A program made the position numbers and the translations under genes. This document shows, one piece after another, positions 46,936 to 58,790 of a stretch of DNA of 64,000 bases. Positions within the stretch are counted from its first letter, which is position 1. Every line of letters begins with the position of its first letter. Source of the stretch: Epiperipatus broadwayi (lineage: Eukaryota; Onychophora; Udeonychophora; Euonychophora; Peripatidae); assembly GCA_028023455.1 (NCBI GenBank), contig JAQFVV010000111.1, positions 1,247,909 through 1,311,908 on the forward strand. The letters are read 5' to 3'. The notes beneath the pieces were generated by a model, which was given only the letters and a program-made list of their open reading frames with translations, was not told the DNA's origin and ran no database searches.

Positions 46936-47307
46936 ACCGGTACTCTATATGTATGTAATCTTACTAGCTCTCCTCTACCCAATATTGGTGAATTACTAGT
47001 AATATAAATATATTTATTATTATTATATGATAATGACAACATGAAACATAACACCAAATAAATAATTTTGTACTAGTAAACCATTTCATTTGCATGATCA
47101 TTAAGTAATAATAATAATTGAATAATTTATTGCTCAAAAATTCATAAGAAGTTTTAGCACCAGAAATAACATTGCTTGGTTGCAATCCATGGACCTTAAG
47201 CTATACCAAACTATGCTGTAACATTATATCATTTGTTAAGTAATGAAAAAGACTTTTATATATATAAAATTATTTTACTATATTAATACTAAAATAAATT
47301 TTTACAA
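46936..47307. other. Intron sequence, no feature recognised
   Basis: AT-rich sequence. The 73-codon minus-strand frame at 46964-47185 is not supported. Confidence 0.45.
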
Positions 47308-47570
47308 TTTATAAAAAGTGTAATTTTTTTATTTTTTTTAAAAAAATACTTTAAGAATTAAATAATTATTAGTTATAAAAACATTTAAAAATAAATAAGT
47401 CGGTGATTACCCAAATATGTATGATTTTTGAAATTCATTTTCTCTCTTAATTAGAACTAAATATAATTTTTACAACCCTCAATTAACTTTCTTCAGTGAA
47501 TGAATTAAATAAAATTTATCAGGCAATGACAACTATTTGGCCAGAATTCAATTGCAATTCTATTTAAACC
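47308..47570 (+). repeat. Direct duplication, left copy (right copy at 48648-48860)
   Basis: AATTTATAAAA..GTGTAATT, TTCATTTTCTCTCTTAATTA, TTCAGTGAATGAATTAAATA and GGCCAGAATTCAATTGCA match 48648-48860 in order with moderate divergence (for example TTCATTTTCTCTTTTAATTA). The two copies flank the hammerhead family 2 insertion at 47881-48662 at a distance of 1.3 kb. Confidence 0.75.
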
Positions 47571-47989
47571 ACATTTAAAATAGTTACAAATTTTGAAATT
47601 AAATTTGAGAGAGAGTAAAAAAAGATAAATTAATGCAATTAAAAAAAAAAAACCGATCAAATTAAAATCTCAAAATCACAATTAACATATTAAAAACACC
47701 TTAACAAAAGAAAAGAATAAAAGAAACCAAGTTAGACAATTGATAAAACATTAAATAATAAATAAACATTGGTGAAAAGCAAAACAAAAAAAAAAACTGT
47801 ATAAAAACAAAGAAATCTTGTGTCTATATAACATGTATATATATATGTATGTCAAGTTTTCTGATTAAAGGCATTTTTATAATTTATAAAATGTAATAGA
47901 AAGCATTTGAACATAGACTTTTAAGATCCCTTCAGCAATCTACTCCATCTCATACAACCAATACACATCACCACACACTTGTGAAAACA

Positions 47990-48047
47990 ATAATCTCCAA
48001 TATATGTATCTTGTGCTGAACCAGGACTCATCAGTTCGTCCAGATCA
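47990..48047 (-). ncRNA. Degenerate hammerhead, family 2
   Basis: The minus strand reads GAACTGATGA (core intact), GTCCTGGTTCAGCAC (stem II with one mismatch, otherwise GTGCT/AGCAC), then AAGA where GAAA is expected, and TACATATATTGGAGATTAT (stem III/stem I). The GAAA change should abolish activity. It shows that the ancestral family stem II was G-C closed. Confidence 0.55.
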
Positions 48048-48448
48048 TCATCTCCCACACACACATATAATCAGTGCTTGTTATATTAAGATAGCGAATC
48101 TTCACACTTTAATAAACAGGTTTCAAATCACTTCTCCCTCCATCCCTTCAGCCATCCATGTGTATCAATTGTATGAGATAGAATAAATGATTGAAAGGAG
48201 TTTGAAAGTCTGTATTCAAATCCTCTATATTACATCTAGACTCCAGTGATATAAAATATACTTGTATTAAAAATATTATAAATTCAACCTGTATCCTATC
48301 CATCCTTTTTTTGAGTATTTAAATGAACAAGATTCTATACATGAGAAGTCAATTGGAGGATGAAGTAGATTGAAGACTGTCTATTAAAGTGTAAAGACTT
48401 GCTATCTTAATATAAACCAAGCCCTGATTATGTATATGTGTGGGAGGT

Positions 48449-48509
48449 AATGATCTGAACCAACTAATGAGTACTGGTTCAGCATAAAATATGTATATCG
48501 GAGATCATT
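48449..48509 (+). ncRNA. Degenerate hammerhead, family 2
   Basis: The plus strand reads TGATCTGAACCAA, CTAATGA (G5 to A), GTACTGGTTCAGCAT, AAAA (from GAAA), TATGTATATCGGAGATCATT. The outer stem (TGATC/GATCA) is well kept. The core has two disabling changes. Confidence 0.5.
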
Positions 48510-48647
48510 TATCTTTGTCACAAGTATGTAGTTATGTGTATCGGTTGTATGAGATAGAATGGATGGCTGAAGCAAGCTTGAAAGTCTGTGTTCAAATCCC
48601 CTATATTACAACCAGATTCCAGATATATAAAATATACTCGCATTCAA

Positions 48648-48860
48648 AATTTATAAAATGTACAATTATTTAAAAAACACTTTACGAATATAAAAATAAT
48701 TATAAACAAGTCAGTAATTATCTAAACATATTCATTTTCTCTTTTAATTAGAAATAAACATAATTTTTACAATCCCTCAACTTCCTTCAGTGAATGAAAT
48801 AAATAAAATTTATTAGGCAATAACAGCTATTTCGCCAGAATTCATTTGCAGTTATATTTG
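48648..48860 (+). repeat. Direct duplication, right copy
   Basis: Partner of 47308-47570 (see there). It starts at the right target-site duplicate of the fold-back. Confidence 0.7.
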
Positions 48861-49039
48861 TTCATTCAGAAAACTTTTCTGAGAATAGGAAAAAGAATTA
48901 CTTATCAAGAAGTGATTTAAGGGGGAAGATATAATGAAGACTAAATAAATTAAATGATAATGAAAAATTCATTAATTGATAAAGCTATATTATCAACCAA
49001 ACGTCTTGCTAAAATGAGACTTATTGATTTCAAATATAA

Positions 49040-49148
49040 ATATTTTAGTCTTGCATTGGTGGTCGAAGGGGGCAGCGCGAGGTTGCGGGTTCGCGTCCCG
49101 GCCGATGCTGTGATACTTAAAAAAAATATATATATCTACATATTTTAG
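49040..49148 (+). mobile_element. Very short tRNA-Gly-like SINE, type 2, second copy
   Basis: It starts GCATTGGTGGTCGAAGGGGG and has the B box GCGGGTTCGCGTCCCGG, then CGATGCTGTGATACTTAAAA. It is nearly identical to the 37714-37821 copy, with the B box in better condition. The duplication ATATTTTAG lies at 49040-49048 and 49140-49148. The tRNA-like part is about 58 nt, with no proper anticodon arm. Confidence 0.8.
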
Positions 49149-52019
49149 CAATAGGCAATATGAACACGTGATAATAAAACATAAGCCTAAAAAAAAAAAC
49201 AATATTCATTTCTACTACATAAACAGGTAAAAAATAATTTAGTGCACAACAAAAACAATTAATTACAGCTGTGAATAATACGAAGCGCTCAAAACTTTCT
49301 TAAAAATCAATCTTCTAAAGCCATTAATTTAATATACAGGGCAGTATAAATATTTCTATACACAAGCCGCCATCTTTTTTAAAAATAATTACTAATGAAT
49401 CTATACATATCTTTACAACTGATTACTACTAACATTAAAATTATTATCTTTAATAATTAAAAGTTGCAAAAAATAGTAAAATTGACAGATTTCGATTTTA
49501 AAATAGAATCAGGGCTAAAAATTATTGTAATTGCACTAAATCAGACAAAAAACAATGTCTAATTATTATTGATCATTTAAATTAGGAACGGTAATTATTT
49601 ATTCTATTTCAGAGCCATCTAATGTAAGCTTGATTAACCAATGAGCACTAGATTAATGATTATTGTTCAAAGACAAGTATTTCTTTAAAAACAAATAAAT
49701 ATATATACAAACAGAAACAAATCATTTTGAAATATTTCTATTTGAAATATAAAAAAAAAATAAATCAAAGCTTTAATTCAGCATATTTTTAAAAGTGGTG
49801 TAATACTAACTAAGATTATGCGTGATTGCTATTAAGAAATTTGCTGCATAAAGATCACTATAATTGACTGGGCCTTATAACTTGAATATGAACATTTTTC
49901 TCTCATAACGATATATAGAGTAAATAGTAAAATTATTTTTCAGGATAAACTATAAAGGTAAAAGCCAGCAAGATCATTATTAATTTATTATTGAAAACAA
50001 CAACAACAATAATATTTATTTCTCTTATAATGAGGGCTTACTTTTATATAAATGCAAATAAGCATAAACATTAATGTTTGTGTTGTATATATTTATTTCG
50101 TTAATAAAAATTAATGGTAAAGTTGAAATCAATATTTTGATGGTATGAAAAATCACAATGAAACAATGGAAATGCCAATCAGAATAAGACTACTTAATCT
50201 AGTGAGATATAAAATAATAAACAGAGAAGTACAAAACGAAATCATTATCTGCTAAGTCAATGTTAGATGAGATGTAAACCTGATGGATTTTAAATTGGTG
50301 AGAAGATATAACTATTTTTCATGGATTTAGTCATAATTAAATGGGCTGTGTTAAAAATATGTAGTTGTGTCTTCTATGAAAGCTGTAAAAAAGAGTCATC
50401 TGGCGGATCAGAACCATGGAGTTGCTATATTGCAAACATAAAGACAAGGCAACTATCACAATTAAACAACAACGATCCAATTTACAAAAAATTCAATAAG
50501 AAAAAAAGGAATAAATCTTGATTTAAGATACTTTATTAAAGATTAATATTAAGTCTTTAAAGGAATTTAACCTAATTTTAAAATGCAAGAGTCAATTTGG
50601 TAGATTATTTGACTAAAAGTGTCCTTAAAAAATATTAAACATTTTTATAAAACAATGTATATTGAAAATAGAAGTATCATAAGGAATAATTTTTAGATTT
50701 ATAAAGAATTAAAAAAAACAAACATTCTAACTTAAAATTATTAATAAGAAATAAAATACTTAACTGTAATGAATTTTGTGGAAATTAACTATGTTTACAT
50801 ATAAGTCTGTATAAATCAAACTCTGTAACAATTATGTAAATAACTAATGCACTACTTTTGATATATAATAAAACACTGATAATTTTGTATTTGTTTTTAA
50901 AAAATAATCAAATGGCTTATGGGTCAGGAGTTCAATGAGAAGCTTGAGCACTGAAAATGACAGAGCTGGGCCAAGATTAATCGATTTCAAGCTATAAAGT
51001 CAGATATTCTATTGCTGCATTGAATATACGCACATATGGTGCATGCCAATGATGTAATAGGCTCCTTAAAATTATGATATAGTTCTAAAAATTGAGGTAT
51101 TAGAATAAATTGTGGTAAAAGGAATGGAAAACTATTATTGATAATCATCAAATGTTTTGCTTGATTGTAATAATCAATTGGCTAATCATGTGTGTCTTCT
51201 GATTAAAAAATTAATTACACTTATTGCACCTAAGAGGTCTTAATTTATTTTCAACAATCCACTAATTATTTGGTATGTATAATTAAATAAATATCTGTAA
51301 TGAATAAAATGAATTCAATTCCAATGCCAAAACTAAGTACAGCATTAAAATGAGATCATATGTATATGTTTTTATACACATTCAAATCTCAAGACACTTC
51401 AGGATCACAGATCTTTAGAATTCTTGATAAATTTTTATCATAAGCTTTATTTCTCAGCAATGAACCAGAATTTTCTATTTTTTCACTTCAAATTAGATCT
51501 ATTCCGTACATTTTACATTTGAAAAAGTTCTCTAATCCTTCCATCCTTTTTTTTTTTTTGTTATATACTCAATGCATCTCTCATTTAAATTTTATATCAT
51601 TTTTAAGTATCACCAACATTAATTCTAATTCAAATCTCTACTTTAAACTCCACTTTGTAAGTAGTTACTTTATCAAGATAAAATTATGTTAATCCCCCTA
51701 CTAAAACAGATTAGCAATTATTATATCACAAGTGATTAGCATTACATTACATATACTACAAGAGTATACAAAAATATAATAGGCTGACAAATTAATTATC
51801 TTTTAATTAAGTTGATCAAAAAATGATAAGCAATAAAGATTTATGCTGATAAAAAACACAATAATAAAACTATTTAATTATGCCTGGTATACACTGTTGT
51901 TTCAAACATAAATGAATACAGTTGAATTGAATGATTTCATCAGCCACAACATTGTGTGGCAAATATAAAAAGGTGTAAGATATAAATGTGATTACTGTAT
52001 GTATATATGTCTTCTGTTA
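49149..52019. other. Intron sequence, no gene recognised
   Basis: AT-rich sequence. Nothing beyond homopolymers and short frames (for example 50321-50521) without domains. Confidence 0.45.
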
Positions 52020-52545
52020 AGTAATGTACTGGTCGATAACTTTTGCTCACTCAACAAGACTCCAATCCTAAGCAAAAGTACCTCGAATCCAATCATGCTC
52101 GAGATACACAGGTCTAGAGCAATCCTGAATTCTAACCTATTTGCCTATTCTTCGAATTTCTGACCCTATGAACAACAATCCCGATGATACCACACAATTA
52201 TTTAATTCCAGGCCCAGAAACACAGCAGTAGAGCATAAGATCAGACTGATTTGGATATTTCATCATTTTAAAAGAATATTGGAAACTCACTTAGGGTTGG
52301 TACGTTCGCGTGTTCTGGCAAAACAGTACTGATGGAGAGGTTGGGTTTGAAGGCCCAGAGCTGGCTGTACAGTCATCCACAGCACAAACAAAACCTAACA
52401 TATCGCATTCCACAGAAAGTAGCATATACTTCTGATTACGAACAGTTTGGAGAAATATATGTAGGTAGCTTCGGACTTCCGAAGTTCCCACATGGCAATG
52501 AAATGGAAAAGATAAAAATCATAAGAGAAAATGTATGCCAGTAAC
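52020..52545 (-). repeat. Unclassified dispersed repeat, copy 2 (longer)
   Basis: About 52055-52150 is the inverse of 46818-46905. The GC-richer sequence continues to about 52545, including ACGTTCGCGTGTTCTGG and GGTTGGGTTTGAAGGCC, so the element is at least 0.5 kb. Overlapping frames on both strands (52141-52332, 52332-52544, 52291-52491 minus) show no domain I recognise. Orientation is set relative to copy 1. It could be part of an LTR retrotransposon or the UTR of a LINE. Confidence 0.5.
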
Positions 52546-53255
52546 ATTATTAGAGATGAATATAATCAATTGATATATATTTTTTAAAGTATGGAAATAT
52601 TCTAACCTCAGCGCAATGATCTGTTTTAGTCATGAATCATTTAACAAATTATAATGAATAATATTTTTGTACTTATAACATTAAACTAGCAAAATTTATA
52701 TTTAATTTTGATTCCCATATATATTTTAAGCAACAGAACTAACCCTCTGGCAAATGGTAAGACGGAATAATAACAATATTAAGGTTCACGATTTTTTAAA
52801 TGACAATTTAGGAATAAATTCAAATACTAAAGTAAAAATATGCATCCACAATAAAATATTTTAGATAAGAAAATGTGAATAAAAGATTTGAATATAAAAA
52901 CCAACCTAGCGAGTGATCTCTGTTAAAATGAATAAAACCTTATTAATAAATTTTAAATGAAGCCCCTGCTTCTTTCCCCCATTAAACAAATAAAATAAAC
53001 CCTTATTAGACTCGCGAGATTGAATGATATTGGCATATTAATTAAAGAGCATAAATTGTCTACATATATAACACGAATAAGTTAAAAAATATCTAATAGA
53101 GCTGCACAAAGTTATATATAAAAGTTCAAGCTTGAAAGGTAAGTTAAAAATTACACTAAAATAGTAGGGATTACAGAGAGTTCAAGAACAAAATTAACAG
53201 GAGTTATACACTAATACATTAATGAAGTCATAGTTTCATTATATGTTATACAAAG
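52546..53255. other. Intron sequence, no feature recognised
   Basis: AT-rich sequence with no exon or repeat signature. Confidence 0.45.
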
Positions 53256-53414
53256 TTAAAGCGGCTCTTCATTAAGTAAGATTACCTCAGAAAAGCACAG
53301 CATAGCAGACGGGTCCGTATTTAGTCGAAATCTTGGATGGTCACATGGATGGAACATGACAGCATCAGGCAAACAGTCTCCGAGGAAAGGAGAAAGGCAC
53401 TGGATTCCCTCTTC
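53256..53414 (-). other. Candidate cryptic exon or short ORF within the PTPN9 intron
   Basis: This minus-strand open frame is clearly richer in GC than its neighbourhood. It follows an in-frame TGA and includes GDCLPDAVMFHPCDHPRF and RLNTDPSAMLCFSE, then a consensus-like donor CTGAG/GTAATC (exon end 53286). An in-frame ATG is at 53357. Even amino-acid composition and absence of low complexity make it look more coding-like than other intronic frames. It is not in frame with the PTPN9 exon at 17987 if spliced directly, and no pyrimidine-rich acceptor is obvious. I do not recognise the peptide. It may be an alternative first exon, an exon of a nested gene or a repeat fragment. Confidence 0.3.
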
Positions 53415-54954
53415 TCAAAGTTTATAACACCGAACTGGGGTTAACTTCTTAAAATTTGATGATCTCTTGAATAACTTTCTCTGGAAATTTAACTACTGAC
53501 TCAAACATGCTGAAAGAATTTATTAACTGACTTTTTCTGTTCTATGGAGTCTTTTATACATTTATAATCCCCCCAAGAATGCAATTTCACTTGCCCACAG
53601 CTATCCCTACAATCTCTTGATTTCAATTTAAAAAAATATTTAATTAGTAAAAATTTTTAAAGATAAGGTTTAAAATACCTTTTGAGATGCTAATGAACTA
53701 ACAAAAAGATTCCTCATAATTTTAATTAAGATTTATAATTTTAATTAGCGAAAATAATCTGAATATAGATAAAGATCATTTAAGCTTATTAACGATTTTA
53801 AAAGTATTTTGAGCCTTTCTCATCTTTCTTTTTGTTTTTAAATTCCAACACTTTAATTAAAATACACACACACACATATATATATAGTTACAATTATTTA
53901 AGGAAAATGTCAAGTCAAATATGTTCAGAAATTATTAGCCACATGCCTGTATGCTGAATGTGTTTTAAGTAAACCAATTAGAACATATATGTAAGCCACA
54001 ATATGGTAACTTGAATTTTTTTAATATTAGTCAAGTAAACACATATGTAAATTTTAATCTTTTAAAAAAAAAAAAAGTCAATTAAAATGTATTCATTGTA
54101 TGTTATAAATTGCATGACTGTGTGCATATCTATATATGTGTTATATGTAAACCTAGTAAGATATTGCAAATCATAATGTGATAGTTTTTATTGTATATTA
54201 GCCAAAAACAAAAGACTTAAATGATGTGTGCATAGCCATATTCTATAGACCTTAACTTCATTTTTTTTATTGTTGTTAAAAAACTTGTATGTTATTGTTA
54301 AAATTATTCTAGTATACTTGACTCTAAATGGTTTTTAGAATATTATATATTTGCATCATCTCTTGATCACAGTAGCAATTATAGATCTTATGTTCTCTGA
54401 ACTAGATTCATGCATAACAGTCTGATATATAAAAGAATTATATTAGTGTTTATGGGCATCCAGTGATGATGACATTCACATCAATCATCATCATCATTCT
54501 GGCTGGCACAAAGAGTATATTCTTTAAAGCCCATGCAATACATTTTATTTAATTTAGATTTTATTAGAATTTAAGTTTATAGTTGCCCAGTATGTTATGG
54601 CACTAAGTGGCCAGATTTGATGATGATCAGCATGTTTAAATATCCTGGCATTATGATTTTTATGGCTGTATATTCTATGGATGAACACTTAAAGTTTGTG
54701 CATCCTAATTAAGGTTTAAATATTACCCAAGCTGGCAAAGGCTAAATAGTTGGCCTGGTCTATAGTAGACCCATTTCAAATCCAGTCACAAGAGTGACTA
54801 TTGATTATATTGATTGTTGATCATTCATGATGATGAATGGTTATTTCTGAATGACTCATACTTATTTTAATGTGGGTAATTTTTGGTTAATTATACTTTT
54901 AGTTGCTCTAAGGAGTTAACATTCCAATGCATGCTCAAAGGGATACTCATATTA
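53415..54954. other. Intron sequence, no gene recognised
   Basis: AT-rich sequence with a (CA)n/(TA)n tract near 53867-53885. Words with ATCATCATCATC near 54486-54501 do not extend to a LINE tail match. Confidence 0.45.
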
Positions 54955-55145
54955 CATTGATTAATAACATTGTTAGACTTAGTTAACTTCATCATCCTAT
55001 CATTAGGCTCATTGCAAATTGCATTTATCATCTGAGGAATGTCCCTCAAATGATTAGTGCTATTTGCAATGAGCCTAATGTTAGGAAGAGGACGTTAGAA
55101 GAGGCTTGATTTATTGCTAAGTCTAATGATGTCATTAATTAATAT
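54955..55145. repeat. Small hairpin repeat (MITE-like)
   Basis: ATTAGGCTCATTGCAAAT (about 55001-55018) is inverted at ATTTGCAATGAGCCTAAT (about 55063-55080). Outer pieces TTAATAACATTGTTAGACTT and AAGTCTAATGATGTCATTAA also pair. Total about 190 bp. No flanking duplication was identified with confidence. Confidence 0.65.
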
Positions 55146-57869
55146 AATATAAATGACTCATTGAGCGTGCACTGGAATATTAAGCGTTAGCCATGAATCT
55201 GGTATATAGTATCGAAAGCACTTGGTGAATTAGTATTTTATTTTTATTTTTAAATTGTTTACTCTGTGTAATATTTATATATGTATTGGATATTTACATT
55301 TGGAACAGAATTGTTGATTTATTTATTTATTAAATGAAAATGTTCAAAATTTTTGTATTTTTACAAATCAAAGATGATCAAGTTTCCCATTTACTTTCAT
55401 TTCCCTAATTACATTTTTAAAAAATTACTTCTAAAATAGAAAAAAAAATTGCAAAAAAAAAAAAAAATCCCTCTGGTGAATATTCTCTTCATTGTGAATT
55501 AGTTTAATTTTCCTACAACTTTGCCTAAGATGTGGTAATGTCATAAACTTTTCTTAAAATAATATTGCTACAAGTTTTTTGAAGCTTATATATATATATA
55601 TATATTTCAGGCATATTTTTTTTGTTATTAAAATATTCATGGAAATGTATTATTTTGTATTTCCTACTTTTCAAACTATTTTAAGAGTAGATCATCTTCA
55701 ATTTTATTTTACACACACAATCTCTAAACATTAACTGCCAGTCATAAGAAGATGCATTTTAATTTAGTCAACTGTTTTTGATAGGCATAATTCAATTTTA
55801 TTTTTAACATATTGCATATAAATTCAATGGAATGAATAGAGTTCATTCCTTCATTAGCAGTTACTGACAAACAAATGCAGTCATTTAAAACTACATGATA
55901 AATTGAGTGAGATGAAAAACAAAAATTAAAGAATGAATTTGTAGTAAACCACAAATATGCCCCCCCCCCCCATCATTTTTTAAATATGGATATTTAACAT
56001 TTATGCAGAGAGTTCATTCTGAAAAACTTCAATAAACTCTTTAATTGTAATTCTCACTTGTGTCTAGCCCTGCCCATATCCTATCCTCCTAGTAAAAATA
56101 AAGGATATTACATTACACAGGTCTTCATAATGCAAACAAGGTCTATCTTTCCTGCAAAACCTATACTCAAATTCACTATAAAATACATTTAGTAAAATGC
56201 CAATTATTCTTATTCATAAAAAAAAAAAGCTAATGGCTTTATTTCTCAGTTCGTAAAAAGTTTGAGCGCCAAAACCGATTCTGGGATCACCCGATCCCAA
56301 GTCAGATGCGCCAAACTGCACATTCTTATTCATGATACTGCCCAAATAAAATGTGTTTAAACAAAAATACACTGACTACTATTACATTTACAAAATTGAA
56401 GAAGTAATATTTACTAAGCTGTAACCTCAATAATATGCGCGTAAAAATGCAATAGTAGGGACCTCTACAGGTCTTAACCACAAGAATTCCTTTTCAATTG
56501 ATTTTTTTTTTTAAATAACAATAAATTGTTGGTTTATCCATATAAAATTTAACAGTATTATTAAAGATTAAAAATGTTTCATAAAACTTTTTTAGATCAT
56601 ACAATTTATTTCAGTTATATCACAATTTATCCTAAGATAATGCTAAAACTGGTTTTATGCTTTCAGAATATGTCTTATGAACATTTATATGAATTCTTAA
56701 GTAATGAATTATATTCTAACCCAATTTAAAATTATCCATTTTTTTGGCAAACACATGAACTAGCAATGTAGATGTAAAACCAGAGATGTAGGTAGGAGGA
56801 AGCACCTTTTGCAAAAAAAACTACAAAATAATGTGATGTTTAGATAAATCTGAGTTTCTTTAAAAACTAGCTTTATTGAGAATATCAAGGTTAAGATCTT
56901 TAGCAAAATGACTAGTTTATTATTCAACTTAGATAGGAACTGTTTTATCTCATCAATAAAACCCATATTTTAGATTTGCATGATCTAGCAAATGCAACAA
57001 TTATTTAAAAAAATTTTTTAGGAAAACATCACTGATTAAACATTCTCATAAACTAATAAAGTAAATTTGAAAAGAATTTGAAAATGAGATTTAAAATAAA
57101 TGATATAACAACAGCTGATCTATTAACTTCTCTAACTTTTAAAACAGACTTATGCTGCCCTATCAATATTTCTATGAGTATAATAATGTCAAGTGGAAAA
57201 TCAAGCATTTGTAATTCAATTAGCAAAATACATAAAATTTTATTTCAATTTCAAATATTTATAGGAAATATCCTTGCCCTCAAAAGAATTGAAGCATCAT
57301 TATTATGTCACATAGAAAATAAACAACATAACAATATTAAATAAATTCTTAACAACTATTATTAGCCATCTTCAGAATGTTTTTGTACTTAAAACAATAA
57401 TATTACCAATTCATATTATTTACCATTAATCTGAAAATACAAGATTTTGTAAAAATCCAGATAATCTAGAACAATTTCTTTAAAAAGTTAAGATTTGGAC
57501 TTTAAATCTTTCCTCTACTTATATATTTATTTCTTGCAAGCAGTTTCATCTATGAGAAGCATTTTATTTAGATTTTTCTATTCCTATCCTGCACAAAATT
57601 ACATTATCTTTTCTCTATATAATGTATAAGTTTTTGATTATAAAACTTTATATTGAAAGTAATAGTTCCTCATTATAAATATATTTTTATTGGAGGTTGT
57701 TTTTCCAGCAATATTAACCAAATGCATATATTAATAATAATTAAAAATAATCAGTTTATAACAAAATTGAAATAGATAACTTACTACAAATAAAAATATT
57801 ATTTAATATATCAATCCGGCTTTCATTCCTTAATGAAACCTTTTCAAGATGTTTCTTTTTACAAAATCA
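55146..57869. other. Intron sequence, no gene recognised
   Basis: AT-rich sequence with a C(10) run at 55961-55970 and A-runs. Frames at 55742-55954, 56760-56966 and 57078-57344 have no domain. Confidence 0.45.
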
Positions 57870-58790
57870 TATATGTGATGCTGTGATGTGATGTACTGTG
57901 ACTTCTCCTTATATGGAGTCCGGAATCTCTCAGCAACTATGCCCAGAGAAATCTGTTAGCCACTTTATGTTCCCTTTCCATTCCCCACCCTAAGTTTTCC
58001 CATAATCTGCTCTGTCCCATTTCCACAATATAATTCTTGTCAACTCCATGGCCTTCATATCTAAATCCCCCTTATCTTTTCCCAAACCCAGCATAAAAAC
58101 CAATAACCCACTTTCTGTATAATCACTTTGTTCATATTTATTCTTCCATAACTTCATTATTTGTACCATTCTACTTTCAGGCATTTACATTCAATTATCA
58201 GATGTCTAATATTTTCTATGCCTTCCTTACACAACTTGCAGACTAAATCACCCATATTTTTCCATTTGCATGTATATTCCTTGTTCCCGCTTGAGCCTTA
58301 AACAATAAACTAGTTTTCTTGCTATTATCATAAATTAACTTGCACCCAATGTTCTGTTTACTTCTATATATACTTAAACTCTTTTTACTCTCCATACTAG
58401 TTCTCCATCTCTCCAACTCCCTATTCTTTATTAATGCATCTATTCTTCTATCCCATTCTACCACTATAACAATCAACAATCCTCCTTACACAATCATCCC
58501 ACCTTTTGTACAAGTATACTGATATAAATTCTTTATCCAAATCTCCTGCATACTGCATTACCTTTCTCACCCATCTTGCTGCCTGTCCTATACTCATAAC
58601 CCAATTAAATACTATTTTGGCTATTCTTTTATTATCCATAAACTGCAATCTACTGAACATTTTCATTTTGCTTTTTGCATCTCTCATAACAAAACTTGAC
58701 CATTCCATTTCTCCTTGAATTGCCTCCTTTGCTGTCCACACATCTGCATCTAATGCATGTCTTCCTACTTTCCTTCCCAATGGACATTAT
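57870..58790 (-). pseudogene. LINE ORF2 C-terminal region of a third family, fairly well preserved
   Basis: On the minus strand, frames read ALDADVWTAKEAIQGEMEW, SKMKMFSRLQFMDNKRIAKI, VMQYAGDLDKEFISVYLYKR and WDDCVRRIVDC. Next come EWDRRIDALIKNRELERW, KSLSIYRSKQNIGCKLIYDN and QAGTRNIHANGK, and then CKLCKEGIENIRHLIIEC, a CxxC...HxxxxC zinc-knuckle-like motif. An 'xxAIxGExxW' segment followed by a closing CxxC-H-C motif is typical of CR1/L2-like non-LTR elements. Codons stay open over stretches of 60-110 residues, so it is younger than most copies here. The 3' tail has repeated CATCACA words at 57870-57895. Confidence 0.72.

Larger units (their letters stand above)
47881..48662. mobile_element. 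Retrozyme-like fold-back insertion, hammerhead family 2, copy B
   Basis: The 15-bp duplication AATTTATAAAATGTA lies at 47881-47895 and 48648-48662. The inverted left piece is about 47896-48160. The plus-oriented right piece is longer than one unit: GTATGAGATAGAAT..GAAAGTCTGT..TTCAAATCC..CTATATTACA occurs near 48165-48270 and again near 48543-48648, about 378 nt apart. The unit therefore spans about 378 nt in tandem, fused head to head to an inverted 5' part. Both arms carry mutated hammerheads. A GTTCAAATCCCC word, like a pol III B box, recurs in the unit; I see no matching A box. Confidence 0.82.

Noticed and set aside
53286-53357. Direct splicing of the candidate exon to PTPN9 exon 17882-17987
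   Set aside because: The join would read out of frame and hit a stop after about a dozen codons, so it is not a simple alternative N-terminus.
56255-56330. GC-rich stretch with GGGATCACCCGATCCC, similar in layout to 59510-59570
   Set aside because: Short palindromic words but no reproducible alignment between the two, nor a tRNA fold.
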